Source: DASRJG01 sp032124015 (GTDB lineage Bacteria; Acidobacteriota; Polarisedimenticolia; Polarisedimenticolales; DASRJG01). From it: a DNA stretch of 64,000 bases. The notes beneath the pieces are model-generated. The model was not told where the DNA came from. It saw only the letters and a program-made list of their open reading frames with translations, and made no database searches. Location of the stretch: NCBI GenBank assembly GCA_032124015.1, contig JAQBEH010000021.1:16080-80079 (forward strand). Direction: 5' to 3'. Made by a program: the position numbers and the translations under genes. Shown here piece after piece: positions 52,131 through 61,257 of this stretch (the stretch's first letter is position 1; each line of letters opens with the position of its first letter).

Positions 52131-53479
52131 GGGGCGTCCTCCCTCCGGAGCTGCTCCAGGCTCGGGATGGGCACCGCTCCCATCGCAAGGAGCCGCGTGT
52201 GCTCGGCCAGAGCATAGGTGTCGGTCATCGCGGCCAGATGGTCGGCGAGGAGCCGCGTGAACCTCGGATCCGACCGGTACGCCCTGGCCTCCCGCTCCCG
52301 CGATGCACGGGGCAGGTCCCGCAAGTATCGCACGCCGGCCACGTCCTTCATGCGGAACAAGACGTGGTCGTCGAGCAATCCGGGATCGGCGAAATACGCG
52401 GCGAACAGGCCGAGCAGCACCAGACGTCCGCGGGCGTCGACTTGTTCGGCCTCGCGGCCGCGGTGGATGCGCGCTTCGAGAAATCGCTCGAGGTCGGAAA
52501 CGAGCTCGCCTCCGCCGCGCGTCCAGGTGACCTCGCCTCCCGTCACGGTCTCGTCGCGGAGCTCGAGGAACCGGCTGTGATTCACGATCTTGTGCTTGGC
52601 CTGCCACTTGGCGAGGGTCTGCTGCGTGCCGAGAATCGCGCCGGTCACCAGGAGATGCGTCAGGCCACGGTGGATCGCGTTGGCCTTCATGAAGCGCCCC
52701 CCGCGCTGCGGGTAGCGGGCACCTAGTTTCTTCTTGAGTTCCCTGACCGCGCGGAGGCGCTCGACTTCGGCAAGCTCGACCGTCCCCGACTGGAGGGCGT
52801 CGTCGAGGTCGTGAAGTGCGGACGCCAGCCGCGCCGCCGCTGCTACCACCTGCGCCTCGAACGAGGGCGTCAACCCGGGTCGCAGCCCTTCCGGCAGCTC
52901 GGCGGGCGGCCGTCCGCAGCCTCCCGCCTTGACGATCCCCTCTCGCGTGGCATCGGTGAGATTCAGCCCTGGGTGTTCGTACCGCTTCTCAAGGAGGTCG
53001 ACGACGCGCAAGGCTTGCCATGAAGCATCGAAACCGCCGAGGTCCGAAAGACCGGGGCCGCCGCGCCCGTCGCGCTCGCCCGAGAGCAGATCATCGAGCG
53101 CCCGCACACCCGCCGGCCCGAACGGAGGCTGCCCGAGGTCGTGAGCAAGCGCTGTGGCCTCGACGAGGTCTTCGTTCAAGGCCAAGGCGCGCCCGATCGT
53201 GCGCGCGACCTGCGCGACCTCGAGCGTGTGGGTCAGACGGTTCCTGCGATGGTCTTCGTAGGCGGGGAGAATCCCCGTGACCGCCTTTTGGCGCAGCCTC
53301 CTGAAGGCTCGTGAGTAGACGACGCGGTCGCGGTCGCGCTGATAAGCGGTGCGGTAGTCGAAGGCCCGGCCATCGTCCTCGATAGGCAGTCGTCGCGTCG
53401 CTTCGGCGGAGCGGAGCGCATACGGCGCGAGCCGGTCGGCTTCGCCCTTTTCCAACGATTTCCTCATCGATTCGGCCAT
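52127..53479 (-). CDS. dgt: dGTP triphosphohydrolase-family (Dgt) HD protein with altered active-site motif
   Basis: 450 residues of the Dgt/dNTPase family, which hydrolyse dNTPs to deoxynucleosides and triphosphate. The HD metal site is visible: NRLTHTLEVAQVARTIGRAL (His) and ALAHDLGQPPFGPAGVRAL (His-Asp). In the second motif the usual HDxGxxPFGH is changed: the His after PFG, assigned as catalytic in the E. coli enzyme, is Pro here. The third metal region ALHDLDDAL is present. It is the first gene of the minus-strand operon dgt-rpiB-glyA-dinG-GT2. A TAGCAT lies 9 bases before the ATG, so the mRNA may be nearly leaderless. Confidence 0.87.
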   Translation of the reverse strand: MAESMRKSLEKGEADRLAPYALRSAEATRRLPIEDDGRAFDYRTAYQRDRDRVVYSRAFRRLRQKAVTGILPAYEDHRRNRLTHTLEVAQVARTIGRALALNEDLVEATALAHDLGQPPFGPAGVRALDDLLSGERDGRGGPGLSDLGGFDASWQALRVVDLLEKRYEHPGLNLTDATREGIVKAGGCGRPPAELPEGLRPGLTPSFEAQVVAAAARLASALHDLDDALQSGTVELAEVERLRAVRELKKKLGARYPQRGGRFMKANAIHRGLTHLLVTGAILGTQQTLAKWQAKHKIVNHSRFLELRDETVTGGEVTWTRGGGELVSDLERFLEARIHRGREAEQVDARGRLVLLGLFAAYFADPGLLDDHVLFRMKDVAGVRYLRDLPRASREREARAYRSDPRFTRLLADHLAAMTDTYALAEHTRLLAMGAVPIPSLEQLRREDAP

Positions 53480-53488
53480 CGGGCCGGG

Positions 53489-53494
53489 ATGCTA
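53489..53494 (-). promoter_or_regulatory. Possible -10 element (TAGCAT) for dgt
   Basis: On the minus strand TAGCAT ends 9 bases before the dgt ATG, with TGGAGC 17 bases further upstream as a weak -35. No ribosome binding site is seen before the start, in line with a short or absent leader. Confidence 0.35.
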
Positions 53495-53561
53495 CACCGC
53501 GCCTTGAATCGGCTCCACGCGCGCCCTAGCTTTGGGACGAACCGCTTCCCGGAGGACGCCC

Positions 53562-53738
53562 ATGACGGTGACGATCGATACCGACGTCTGCGAGATCACC
53601 GGGGTATGCGCCATGGTCTGCCCCGAGGACATCATCGATATCCGGAACAGCAGGCCGGTGATCACCAATCAGATGGCGTGCACGGCGTGCTGGAAGTGCG
53701 CGGAGAGCTGCGTGAGCGCCGCGATCAACATCGACTGA
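53562..53738 (+). CDS. Small ferredoxin with seven cysteines
   Basis: 58 residues. The second cysteine motif is complete (CTACWKCAESC), but the first reads CEITGVCAMVCP, lacking the middle Cys of the usual CxxCxxCxxxCP. Seven Cys suggest one [4Fe-4S] and one [3Fe-4S] cluster, or a single full cluster. ATG at 53562 is fixed by GGAGG at 53551-53555. It has no clear redox partner next to it; the next genes on the strand are tldD and tldE. Function as an electron carrier is inferred. Confidence 0.85.
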   Translation: MTVTIDTDVCEITGVCAMVCPEDIIDIRNSRPVITNQMACTACWKCAESCVSAAINID

Positions 53739-53742
53739 CTCG

Positions 53743-53765
53743 AAACGGGGTCAGGTCTCCCGTTT
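53743..53765. repeat. Short inverted repeat after the ferredoxin gene
   Basis: AAACGGG and CCCGTTT pair around GTCAGGTCT, five bases after the stop codon. There is no T tract. It may be a weak terminator or a relative of the palindromes at other gene ends, with which it shares only the GGGG-CCC layout. Confidence 0.45.
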
Positions 53766-53800
53766 GCCAGGGGGACGCTTCTCGCCAAGAATGCCCCCGC

Positions 53801-55309
53801 ATGCCGCCGCCACCAACATCGACCCTCATCGCTGAGCTCGAATCGCTGACCGACCTTTCGAGGGAGATGACGCGCCGCGCCCAAACGCACGGTGCCTTTC
53901 TCGTTTGGCGCGCGCAGGCGCGCCGCGTCGCGAGCGTTCTGCTGAAATCCGGCAAGGTCGAGGAGGTCGCCACGTCCTCGGGCTCGGGGCACGGCGTCCA
54001 TGCGATGACCGGCGACGGGCGCACCGCGCTCGGGAGTCGCGACGAGTTCCTGGCGGAGCCCGCGCTCACCCTGCTCGACCACACGGTCGCGGCGGCCAAG
54101 GCCGCCGGGTTGCTCGGAGTAGCAGCAAGCGCTCCCGCCGCGCTCGAACCGGTCGTCGCTCGTGCGATTCCCGAGAATCTCGACGCCTTCGACCGTATCG
54201 ACCTGATGGCCGCGGCAGCCAGGCTTTCGGAACTCGAACGCGACATCGCGGGGCGCGTTCCCGGCGTGAAATTGTCACTTTCGTATCAGGCCGATCTCGA
54301 CGCATGGCGCATCGTCCGTTCCGACGGAGGGGACGTCCTGTTCGCGATGCCGCGCTGCGTCTTGCGCCTGGCCGCAAGCTCGTCGGGCGACGCGCGCCAC
54401 ACGGTGGGCGCCAGCGTGGCGAGCCCGAACCCGAGGCTTCTCGACGATCCGTCCACGATCGCGACGTTCCTGAAACGCGCCACCTCCGCCGCTCGCTTGG
54501 CCTCCGTCCTCCCCGATGCGCCGTCTCACCCCGCCGGATCATTCCCTCTCGTCATCGACTACGCGCTGGCCAAAGGACTCGCCCACGAAGCGTTCGGCCA
54601 CGCGTCCGAGGCCGACGGATTCCGGTCGTCTATCCTGGCGAAAGACGGCCGCTTCCGTATGGGTGAGGTCGTCGGCGCGTCCCACGTTTCGATCATCGAC
54701 GAACCGAAACCAGGCGATCACGCGTGGCAGCCATTTTCCGCTTCGGGCGCCAAACGCGAACGCGCGACGATAGTCGACCACGGCCGCCTCGCCGACGCCC
54801 TCACCGATTCGTGGTCGCAGGCTCGCTCGGGCTCGCGTCTCACGAACGCCGATCGCGCGGAGTCGTTCCGCTCGGCCCCGCTCCCACGGATGTCGAACAT
54901 CCGTATCGAGGTCGACGACCCGCTCCCCGCTCCCGGCGCGTTCGAGGACTACGGACCCGAGGAGGTGCGCGACCTCCTAGCCGACGCCGGCGTGTTGAAG
55001 CGACACCCCAGAGTCGTTTTCCTCTCGGGGTACAGCGGAGGCCAGGTCAATCCCACGACTGGCGATTTCGTTTTCAACTGCAAGGCGATCTATGTCCTCT
55101 CGCAGGACGGCGTCGCGCTGCACAAACCGGCGATCTTCTCGGGATCGATGTTCGGCGCGCTCCGATCGATCCGCGAAGGGTTCGGTCCTCTCCTCCTCGA
55201 CGCGATCGGCACGTGCGGGAAGTGGGGGCAGAGCGTCCCCTCGTCGGGCGGCAGCCATTACTTTCTCGCCCTGGACCCGGACGATTCGGTCCGGCTTGGC
55301 GGGCGCTGA
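53801..55309 (+). CDS. tldD: TldD-like metalloprotease subunit
   Basis: 502 residues of the PmbA/TldD family. The catalytic subunit carries HExxxH, here H262-E-A-F-G-H267 within KGLAHEAFGHASEADG, and a Cys-containing end (FSGSMFGALRSIREGFGP, DAIGTCGKWGQSVP). TldD with TldE forms a heterodimeric peptidase that trims unfolded peptides or modified RiPP leader peptides. ATG at 53801. tldE follows after one base. Function is typed by family; the natural substrate here is unknown. Confidence 0.93.
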   Translation: MPPPPTSTLIAELESLTDLSREMTRRAQTHGAFLVWRAQARRVASVLLKSGKVEEVATSSGSGHGVHAMTGDGRTALGSRDEFLAEPALTLLDHTVAAAKAAGLLGVAASAPAALEPVVARAIPENLDAFDRIDLMAAAARLSELERDIAGRVPGVKLSLSYQADLDAWRIVRSDGGDVLFAMPRCVLRLAASSSGDARHTVGASVASPNPRLLDDPSTIATFLKRATSAARLASVLPDAPSHPAGSFPLVIDYALAKGLAHEAFGHASEADGFRSSILAKDGRFRMGEVVGASHVSIIDEPKPGDHAWQPFSASGAKRERATIVDHGRLADALTDSWSQARSGSRLTNADRAESFRSAPLPRMSNIRIEVDDPLPAPGAFEDYGPEEVRDLLADAGVLKRHPRVVFLSGYSGGQVNPTTGDFVFNCKAIYVLSQDGVALHKPAIFSGSMFGALRSIREGFGPLLLDAIGTCGKWGQSVPSSGGSHYFLALDPDDSVRLGGR

Positions 55310-55310
55310 C

Positions 55311-56618
55311 GTGAATCTCGAGAAACTCCTGCACGCCTTGGGCACCACCCGGTCCGACGGACACGCTATCGCGGCGTGGAGCTTCTACATCGCCGAGGCC
55401 CGGCGCACGAGCGTGGGCACGAAGGACGGCGAGACCGGAAGCCCTCACGCGCCGATGACGCTCGCCGAATCGCTCACCGCGCGCTACAAGCTGATCTGGG
55501 ACGACGGACGCATAAGCCGCGGGGCGATGGAGCGCCGCGCCATCGAGCGCGAGCCCGAGGCGATCCTCTCCCTCGCGCGCGCGGCGTCGTACGAGGACAA
55601 AGACGCCGTCGATATTCTCGGACCCGCGGAATTCCCCGACGTTGCCACGCACGACGCGGCGACCGCCGCGATCGCGGCCGGCGGCGTCGACGCGTTCGTT
55701 CCGCGGCTCGCCGTCATCAGAGAGCGCGTCGCCCGCCACGGCATCCGCACCTGGAGCGGTTCGATGTACGCGGCCGAGGGAACGGCGCGCGTCGTCACGT
55801 CGGCGGGGTTGGACGTCGCGGGTCGCGGCACGGCGGCAGGGTGGAGCGCGACGCTGGACGGCGAACTCGGCGCGGGGCACAGCGGGCGAGCGCAAGAGCC
55901 GATGAGCGACCTCGAAAGCCGCCTCGACCACCTCGTCGCCTTCGTCCTGGGCTTGCGCGAGCCCGTGGCCTCGCGCCCCGGAGGATTCCTTCCCGTCCTC
56001 CTTCACCCCGACGTCGTCGAGGACTACGTGCTCGGCGTGCTCCTTCACAACTTGGACGGCAGCCAGGTCGCGCACGGCACGGGAGCGTTCCGCAAAGAGC
56101 AATTCGGATCCGCGACGCCGGTCCTTCGCGACGACCTCACTCTGCACTCCGATCCTCTGATCCCAATGGCCGCGGGAGCGTACCGATTCAACCAGGAGGG
56201 GCTCCCCGCACGCCCGTGTACGTTCATCGACAAGGGGCGTCTGGCGACACCTCTTCTCGATCTCAAGTACGCGCGCCGCCTCGGCCTTGTGCCGACCACC
56301 AACCCCTCCGCCATGGACACGCTCTTTTTCGAGGGCCCGCCGCCAATCCCCTACGACGACGCGCTCGCGTCGGCGGCCGGCGGGGCGCTGGTCCTTTCGG
56401 TCCTGGGCGTGCACACGCAAGACTTCACGAGCGGCGACTTCTCGCTCTCCGCCCCGCAGACGCTCGCCGTCGGCCCGAACGGAGCCGAAGGCCGCCTACG
56501 CGCAACGATCTCCGGCAACCTGTTCGAACTTCTGCGCTCTCCTCGGCTCAGCCTCGTTCGCTTCCCCGGCGAGCACACGCCGGGGCTCTTGGTGCATTGC
56601 CGACTCGACCCGGCGTGA
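55311..56618 (+). CDS. tldE: TldE/PmbA-like subunit
   Basis: 435 residues of the same family but without the HExxxH metal site, as expected of the partner subunit. Recognisable segments: ELGAGHSGRAQEPMSDLESR, PVLLHPDVVEDYVLGVLLHN, NPSAMDTLFFEG and LSVLGVHTQDFTSGDFSLSA. GTG at 55311 follows the tldD stop by one base. The pair is a compact two-gene operon with the ferredoxin possibly upstream. Confidence 0.9.
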   Translation: MNLEKLLHALGTTRSDGHAIAAWSFYIAEARRTSVGTKDGETGSPHAPMTLAESLTARYKLIWDDGRISRGAMERRAIEREPEAILSLARAASYEDKDAVDILGPAEFPDVATHDAATAAIAAGGVDAFVPRLAVIRERVARHGIRTWSGSMYAAEGTARVVTSAGLDVAGRGTAAGWSATLDGELGAGHSGRAQEPMSDLESRLDHLVAFVLGLREPVASRPGGFLPVLLHPDVVEDYVLGVLLHNLDGSQVAHGTGAFRKEQFGSATPVLRDDLTLHSDPLIPMAAGAYRFNQEGLPARPCTFIDKGRLATPLLDLKYARRLGLVPTTNPSAMDTLFFEGPPPIPYDDALASAAGGALVLSVLGVHTQDFTSGDFSLSAPQTLAVGPNGAEGRLRATISGNLFELLRSPRLSLVRFPGEHTPGLLVHCRLDPA

Positions 56619-56704
56619 CTGGTGGGACGCTTCCCGCCCCTTGACACTTTCCCCCTCGCATCGCATCAACTCGTGGTCGAATCGTGAGATTCCGAGGTGA
56701 AGCC

Positions 56705-59299
56705 ATGCGCCCAGACCGGATGACGCTCAAAGCCCAGGAGGCCCTGCAAGAATCGCAAGAGTTGGCGCGTAATTACGGCCATCCCGAGATCCGCCCGCTC
56801 CACCTCGTGCTCGCGCTGACGCGGCAGCCCGAAGGCATCGTCGCACCGATTCTCGAAAAGCTCGGAGCCGACCCGCGTGCCGTTGCCGCGGCCGCGGAAG
56901 ACCGCCTTCAATCCCTCCCCAAGGTGGAGGGGCAACCCGATGTCGGCGTTTCGCGCGCCCTTCAAGATGTCTTTCAAGTCGCAGAGAAAGCGGCCAAGGA
57001 ATTCCAGGACGAGTACATCTCGACGGAGCACCTGCTCCTCGCGATGGTGCGCGGGAAGGGCGAGGCGGCGGAGCTCCTCAAGAAGCTTGGCGCCACGCCC
57101 GACAACATTCTTCATGCGCTCCGCGAGGTGCGCGGGTCGGGGCGGGTCACCGATCAGAACCCTGAAGACAAATTCCAAGCGCTTCGCAAATACGCGAAGG
57201 ACCTGACCGACCTCGCGCGGCGCGGCAAGCTCGACCCCGTCATCGGCCGCGACGAAGAGATCCGCCGGTCGATCCAGATCCTCGGGCGCCGCACGAAGAA
57301 CAACCCGGTCCTGATCGGCGATCCCGGCGTCGGAAAGACCGCGATCGTCGAAGGGATCGCCCGTCGCATCGCCGACGGCGATGTTCCGGAAACGCTGCGC
57401 GATCGCCAGCTCGTCGCGCTCGATCTGGGCGCACTCATCGCGGGGTCGAAATACCGCGGCGAATTCGAGGACCGGTTGAAGGCCGTGCTCAAGGAGATCG
57501 AAGAATCCGAGGGGCGCGTCATTCTCTTCATCGACGAGTTGCACACGTTGGTCGGCGCCGGGGCGGCGGAAGGGGCGGTCGACGCGGCGAACCTGCTGAA
57601 ACCCGCCCTCGCTCGCGGCGACCTGCGCTGCATCGGCGCCACCACGATCACCGAATACCGGAAGTACATCGAAAAAGACGCCGCCCTGGAGCGCCGCTTC
57701 CAGCCGGTCAAGGTCGGTGAGCCCACGGTTGCCGACACGATCTCGATCCTGCGCGGCCTCAAGGAGCGCTACGAGGCGCATCACAAGGTGCGCATCCAGG
57801 ATGCCGCCGTCGTCGCCGCCGCGACGCTGTCCAACCGCTACATCTCCGACCGGTTCCTGCCGGACAAGGCGATCGATCTCATCGACGAGGCCGCGGCGGG
57901 ACTCAAGATGGAAATCGACTCCGTCCCGGTGGAGGTGGACGAAATGCAGCGCCGGGCAACCCAACTCGAAATCGAGCGGCAGGCGTTGAAGCACGAAACC
58001 GACCTCGTGTCGCGCGAACGGCTGGGCAAGCTCGAGAAGGAGCTGGCGGACGTCAACGAGCAGCTGCAGTCCAAAAAAGCTCGTTGGCAGTCGGAAAAGG
58101 ACGTCATCACCCGGATCGCCGGGCTGAAGGCGAAGATCGAGGAGTCGAAAATCGAGGCGGAGCGGGCGCAGCGCGAAACCGCGTACGAGCGCGCGTCGAT
58201 GCTCCAGTACGACACGCTTCCCAAGCTCCAGAAAGAGCTCGAGGACGAAGCCTCGCGACTGGCGGAGATCCAAAAGGACGGCGCGCTCCTGAAGGAAGAG
58301 GTCTCGGAAGAGGACATCGCCGAGATCGTCTCGAAGTGGACCGGCGTTCCGGTCGCCAAGATGCTCGAGGGCGAGCTCCAGCGGCTCGTTCACTTGGAAG
58401 ACGAGTTGCACCGACGGGTGATCGGGCAAAACGAGGCCGTCAAGGCGGTCGCAACCGCCGTCCGCCGCGCGCGCGCCGGCCTCAAGGACCCGAACCGACC
58501 GGTCGGCTCGTTCCTGTTCCTCGGGCCCACTGGGGTCGGCAAGACGGAATTGGCCCGCGCGCTCGCCGCCGTTTTGTTCGACGACGAACGGTCGCTGATT
58601 CGCATCGACATGTCGGAGTACATGGAAAAGCACTCGGTCGCGCGCATGATCGGCGCGCCTCCGGGATACGTCGGCCACGACGAGGGCGGCCAGCTTACGG
58701 AAGCCGTGCGCCGGCGCCCCTTCTCGGTCATCCTCTTGGACGAGATCGAAAAGGCGCACTCCGACGTCTTCAACGTGCTGCTCCAGGTGATGGACGACGG
58801 GCGCCTCACCGACGGCCGCGGCCGGACGGTGGACTTCAAGAACTCGATCCTCATCATGACGTCGAACCTGGCGTCGTCGTACATCTTGGAGCACGCGGAC
58901 GCCGGCATGAAGGAGATCCGCCGGCACGTCGACGACGCTCTCAAGCACGCCTTCAAGCCGGAGTTCCTGAACCGGATCGACGACACGATCATCTTCACGT
59001 CGCTTCGCGAGCACGACCTCCTGGAGATCGTCGACTTGCAGTTGGCGCGGCTGACGAACACGCTCGCCGACCGGCGGATCGACCTTGTCGTCACCGATCT
59101 GGCTAAAGGAAAGCTGATCGAGGCCGGGTACGATCCGGCGTTCGGGGCTCGCCCCCTGAAACGCGCCATCCAGCGCCTGATCCAGGATCCCCTGGCCCTC
59201 AGGCTCCTGGACGGCACGATCGCCCCGGGCGCCACCGTGCGGGTTACGGTCGAGGGGGACGAAATCCTGCTCCAGACGGACGAAGTGGTCGTAAATTGA
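56705..59299 (+). CDS. clpB: ClpB disaggregase (HSP100)
   Basis: 864 residues. N-domain (about 1-145, two Clp_N repeats), AAA-1 with Walker A LIGDPGVGKTAIVEG and Walker B ILFIDELHTLVG, the coiled-coil M domain (about 410-520, many charged heptads), AAA-2 with GPTGVGKTELARALA and VILLDEIEKAHSDVF, then FGARPLKRAIQR. With DnaK it resolubilises aggregates. ATG at 56705 with GAGGTGA upstream. A TTGACA at 56641 may be a -35 but the matching -10 is poor, so regulation is not settled. First of a run of stress-protein genes. Confidence 0.97.
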   Translation: MRPDRMTLKAQEALQESQELARNYGHPEIRPLHLVLALTRQPEGIVAPILEKLGADPRAVAAAAEDRLQSLPKVEGQPDVGVSRALQDVFQVAEKAAKEFQDEYISTEHLLLAMVRGKGEAAELLKKLGATPDNILHALREVRGSGRVTDQNPEDKFQALRKYAKDLTDLARRGKLDPVIGRDEEIRRSIQILGRRTKNNPVLIGDPGVGKTAIVEGIARRIADGDVPETLRDRQLVALDLGALIAGSKYRGEFEDRLKAVLKEIEESEGRVILFIDELHTLVGAGAAEGAVDAANLLKPALARGDLRCIGATTITEYRKYIEKDAALERRFQPVKVGEPTVADTISILRGLKERYEAHHKVRIQDAAVVAAATLSNRYISDRFLPDKAIDLIDEAAAGLKMEIDSVPVEVDEMQRRATQLEIERQALKHETDLVSRERLGKLEKELADVNEQLQSKKARWQSEKDVITRIAGLKAKIEESKIEAERAQRETAYERASMLQYDTLPKLQKELEDEASRLAEIQKDGALLKEEVSEEDIAEIVSKWTGVPVAKMLEGELQRLVHLEDELHRRVIGQNEAVKAVATAVRRARAGLKDPNRPVGSFLFLGPTGVGKTELARALAAVLFDDERSLIRIDMSEYMEKHSVARMIGAPPGYVGHDEGGQLTEAVRRRPFSVILLDEIEKAHSDVFNVLLQVMDDGRLTDGRGRTVDFKNSILIMTSNLASSYILEHADAGMKEIRRHVDDALKHAFKPEFLNRIDDTIIFTSLREHDLLEIVDLQLARLTNTLADRRIDLVVTDLAKGKLIEAGYDPAFGARPLKRAIQRLIQDPLALRLLDGTIAPGATVRVTVEGDEILLQTDEVVVN

Positions 59300-59307
59300 G
59301 GGGCATC

Positions 59308-59757
59308 ATGGCCGTTGACCGATGGGATCCCGTGCGCGACTTGAGGCACCTCAAAGAGAGGGTCGATACGCTCTTCCAGGACGTGTTGGGCCGCGCCGGG
59401 ACCGAGGCTCTACCTGAAGTCCCCGGAGCGTGGCACCCTCCCGTCGACGTGTGGGAAGAAGGCGACTGCTATCACGTGCGTGTCGATCTCCCCGGCGTTC
59501 CCTCCGGTGACGTCAACGTCGAGATCGAAGACGGCGTCTTACACATCCGCGGCGAGCGCAGGACGGGCGGGTCGGTCCCGCGCGACGAGTTCCTCCGCGC
59601 GGAACGCCCCCACGGCCGGTTCGCGCTGTCGATGGCGCTCCCCGCTTCCGTCGATCCGCAGGGGATCGAGGCGCGCCAACGCGACGGCGTGCTCGAGATC
59701 CTCGTGCGGAACAAGCGCGACGACCGCGCCTCGCGCGTGCGGGTCGAACTGAAATAG
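59308..59757 (+). CDS. Small heat-shock protein (Hsp20/alpha-crystallin)
   Basis: 149 residues with an alpha-crystallin domain (about 45-140): HPPVDVWEEGDCYHVRVDLP, VNVEIEDGVLHIRGERR, the FALSMALPASVDP stretch and the final beta strand DGVLEILVRNKR. ATP-independent holdase that keeps unfolding proteins soluble for ClpB/DnaK. ATG at 59308 with GAGGGG just ahead, 9 bases after clpB, so the two are co-transcribed. Confidence 0.95.
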   Translation: MAVDRWDPVRDLRHLKERVDTLFQDVLGRAGTEALPEVPGAWHPPVDVWEEGDCYHVRVDLPGVPSGDVNVEIEDGVLHIRGERRTGGSVPRDEFLRAERPHGRFALSMALPASVDPQGIEARQRDGVLEILVRNKRDDRASRVRVELK

Positions 59758-59786
59758 ACCCCGCCGCCCTGCCCCGAGCCTGCTGC

Positions 59787-59792
59787 TAGAAT
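59787..59792 (+). promoter_or_regulatory. Possible -10 element (TAGAAT) for htpX-grpE
   Basis: TAGAAT lies 30 bases before the htpX ATG in the 65-base gap after hsp20. A -35 is not clear. GGAAGGAAG provides a ribosome binding site. Confidence 0.35.
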
Positions 59793-59822
59793 TCTTCATT
59801 GTCACGGAAGGAAGAAGCGTAG

Positions 59823-60683
59823 ATGTCAACGACGAACTACTTCAAGACCGCGCTGCTACTCGGCGTGATGACCGGACTGATCCTGGTCGTGGGCCGAGCG
59901 ATCGGCGGCCAGCAGGGGATGCTGCTCGCCCTCGTCTTCGCCGGCGTCATGAATTTCGTCTCGTACTGGTTCTCGGACAAGATCGTTCTCAAGATGTACC
60001 GCGGGCGCGAGGTCTCCCCGGCCGAGGCCCCGAGGTTCCACGCGATCGTCGACCGACTGATCGCCCGCGCCAACATCCCGAAACCGAAGCTCTACATCCT
60101 CCCGGGCGACTCTCCGAACGCCTTCGCGACCGGCCGCAACCCGAGCCACGCCGCCGTGGCCGCGACCGAGGGCGTCATGAAGTTGATGTCCGACGAGGAG
60201 TTCGAGGGGGTCATCGCTCACGAGTTGGGCCACGTCAAAAACCGAGACATCCTGATCTCGTCGGTGGCCGCCACGATCGCGGGCGCCATCACGTTTCTCG
60301 CGACCATGGCCCGGTGGGGTGCGCTGTTCGGTGGCTATGGCGGCAACGACGACCGAGGACGCGGCGGCGGCAACATCATCACGCTGCTCCTGACCGCGAT
60401 TCTCGCCCCGATCGCCGCGATGGTCGTCCAGATGGCGATCTCCCGCTCCCGCGAGTTCGCCGCCGACGCGACCGGCGCGCAGATCGCCGGACAACCCTAC
60501 GGGCTCGCAAAGGCGCTCGAAAAGTTGGACGGGTATTCGAAACGGCTGCCGATGGAGGCGAGCCAGGCGACGGCGCACATGTTCATCGTGGCCCCCTTCA
60601 CGGGGAGCGCCTTCACGAATCTCTTCAGCACGCATCCTCCCATCGCAGAGCGCGTACGACGGCTGTTGGGCCGCGACGCCTAA
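59823..60683 (+). CDS. htpX: HtpX-type membrane zinc metalloprotease
   Basis: 286 residues, M48 family. Two N-terminal membrane helices (about 8-30 and 33-52), the zinc motif H133-E-L-G-H137 in GVIAHELGHVKNRD, further hydrophobic segments around 140-210, the third zinc ligand region SREFAADATG, and a STHPPIAERVRRL ending. HtpX degrades misfolded inner-membrane proteins. It sits between hsp20 and grpE, consistent with a heat or envelope-stress role. Confidence 0.95.
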   Translation: MSTTNYFKTALLLGVMTGLILVVGRAIGGQQGMLLALVFAGVMNFVSYWFSDKIVLKMYRGREVSPAEAPRFHAIVDRLIARANIPKPKLYILPGDSPNAFATGRNPSHAAVAATEGVMKLMSDEEFEGVIAHELGHVKNRDILISSVAATIAGAITFLATMARWGALFGGYGGNDDRGRGGGNIITLLLTAILAPIAAMVVQMAISRSREFAADATGAQIAGQPYGLAKALEKLDGYSKRLPMEASQATAHMFIVAPFTGSAFTNLFSTHPPIAERVRRLLGRDA

Positions 60684-60692
60684 AGGACGACG

Positions 60693-61247
60693 ATGTCGGA
60701 TTCGGATATCGAAACGGACGCCGACGGCCTGGAAGGTGAGGAACCTCAGGTCCCGGAGGTGGACCCCGCGGAGTTCGAAGCCCTACGGGTTCGCGCAGAG
60801 GGCGCGGAGCGCAAGCTGCGCGAGATCCAGACCACGTTTCTCGCGGCGAAGGCCGAGCTCGACGCGACCCGCGCGCGCCTCGAGCGCGACCTCGCCCGCA
60901 AGGTCGAAATCAAGTTCGCGGACCTCGTCACCGACCTGCTCGAATCCGCCGACGATCTCGACCGCGCCATCGAGCACGGCCGAACGGTCGCCGCGGCCAC
61001 TCCAGTGATGCGAGGGGTCGCGCTCGCGCGCGAACGCTTCCTCGCGGCGCTTCTGAAAGCGGGGCTCGAGCGGATCGACCCCGTCGGCGAGACCTACGAC
61101 CCGAACCTCGCCGAGGCGGCCGGCGTCGTTCCCGTGGACGATCCCGCCGCGCACGACACCGTCGTTCAACTCGAGCGAGTGGGTTACAGGCTTTCCGGGC
61201 GCGTCATCCGGCCGGCGCGCGTTCTCGTCGGCCAACTCGTTTCCTAA
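60693..61247 (+). CDS. grpE: GrpE nucleotide exchange factor
   Basis: 184 residues: acidic N-terminus, long coiled coil (EALRVRAEGAERKLREIQTT...), and the C-terminal beta domain GLERIDPVGETYDPNLAEAA ... ERVGYRLSGRVIRPARVLVG. Exchanges nucleotide on DnaK. ATG at 60693 lies 9 bases after htpX. dnaK, dnaJ and hrcA, often nearby in other genomes, are not in the window. Confidence 0.94.
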   Translation: MSDSDIETDADGLEGEEPQVPEVDPAEFEALRVRAEGAERKLREIQTTFLAAKAELDATRARLERDLARKVEIKFADLVTDLLESADDLDRAIEHGRTVAAATPVMRGVALARERFLAALLKAGLERIDPVGETYDPNLAEAAGVVPVDDPAAHDTVVQLERVGYRLSGRVIRPARVLVGQLVS

Positions 61248-61257
61248 AACGCAGCCG

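Noticed and set aside
53743..53765. Inverted repeat after the ferredoxin as a member of the GGGCGAATAAGGGGACA family
   Set aside because: It lacks the shared edge and lies between same-strand genes; kept only as a short inverted repeat.
56641..56670. TTGACA upstream of clpB as a heat-shock promoter
   Set aside because: No fitting -10 (sigma-70) or CCCCAT-type (sigma-32) partner at the right spacing.
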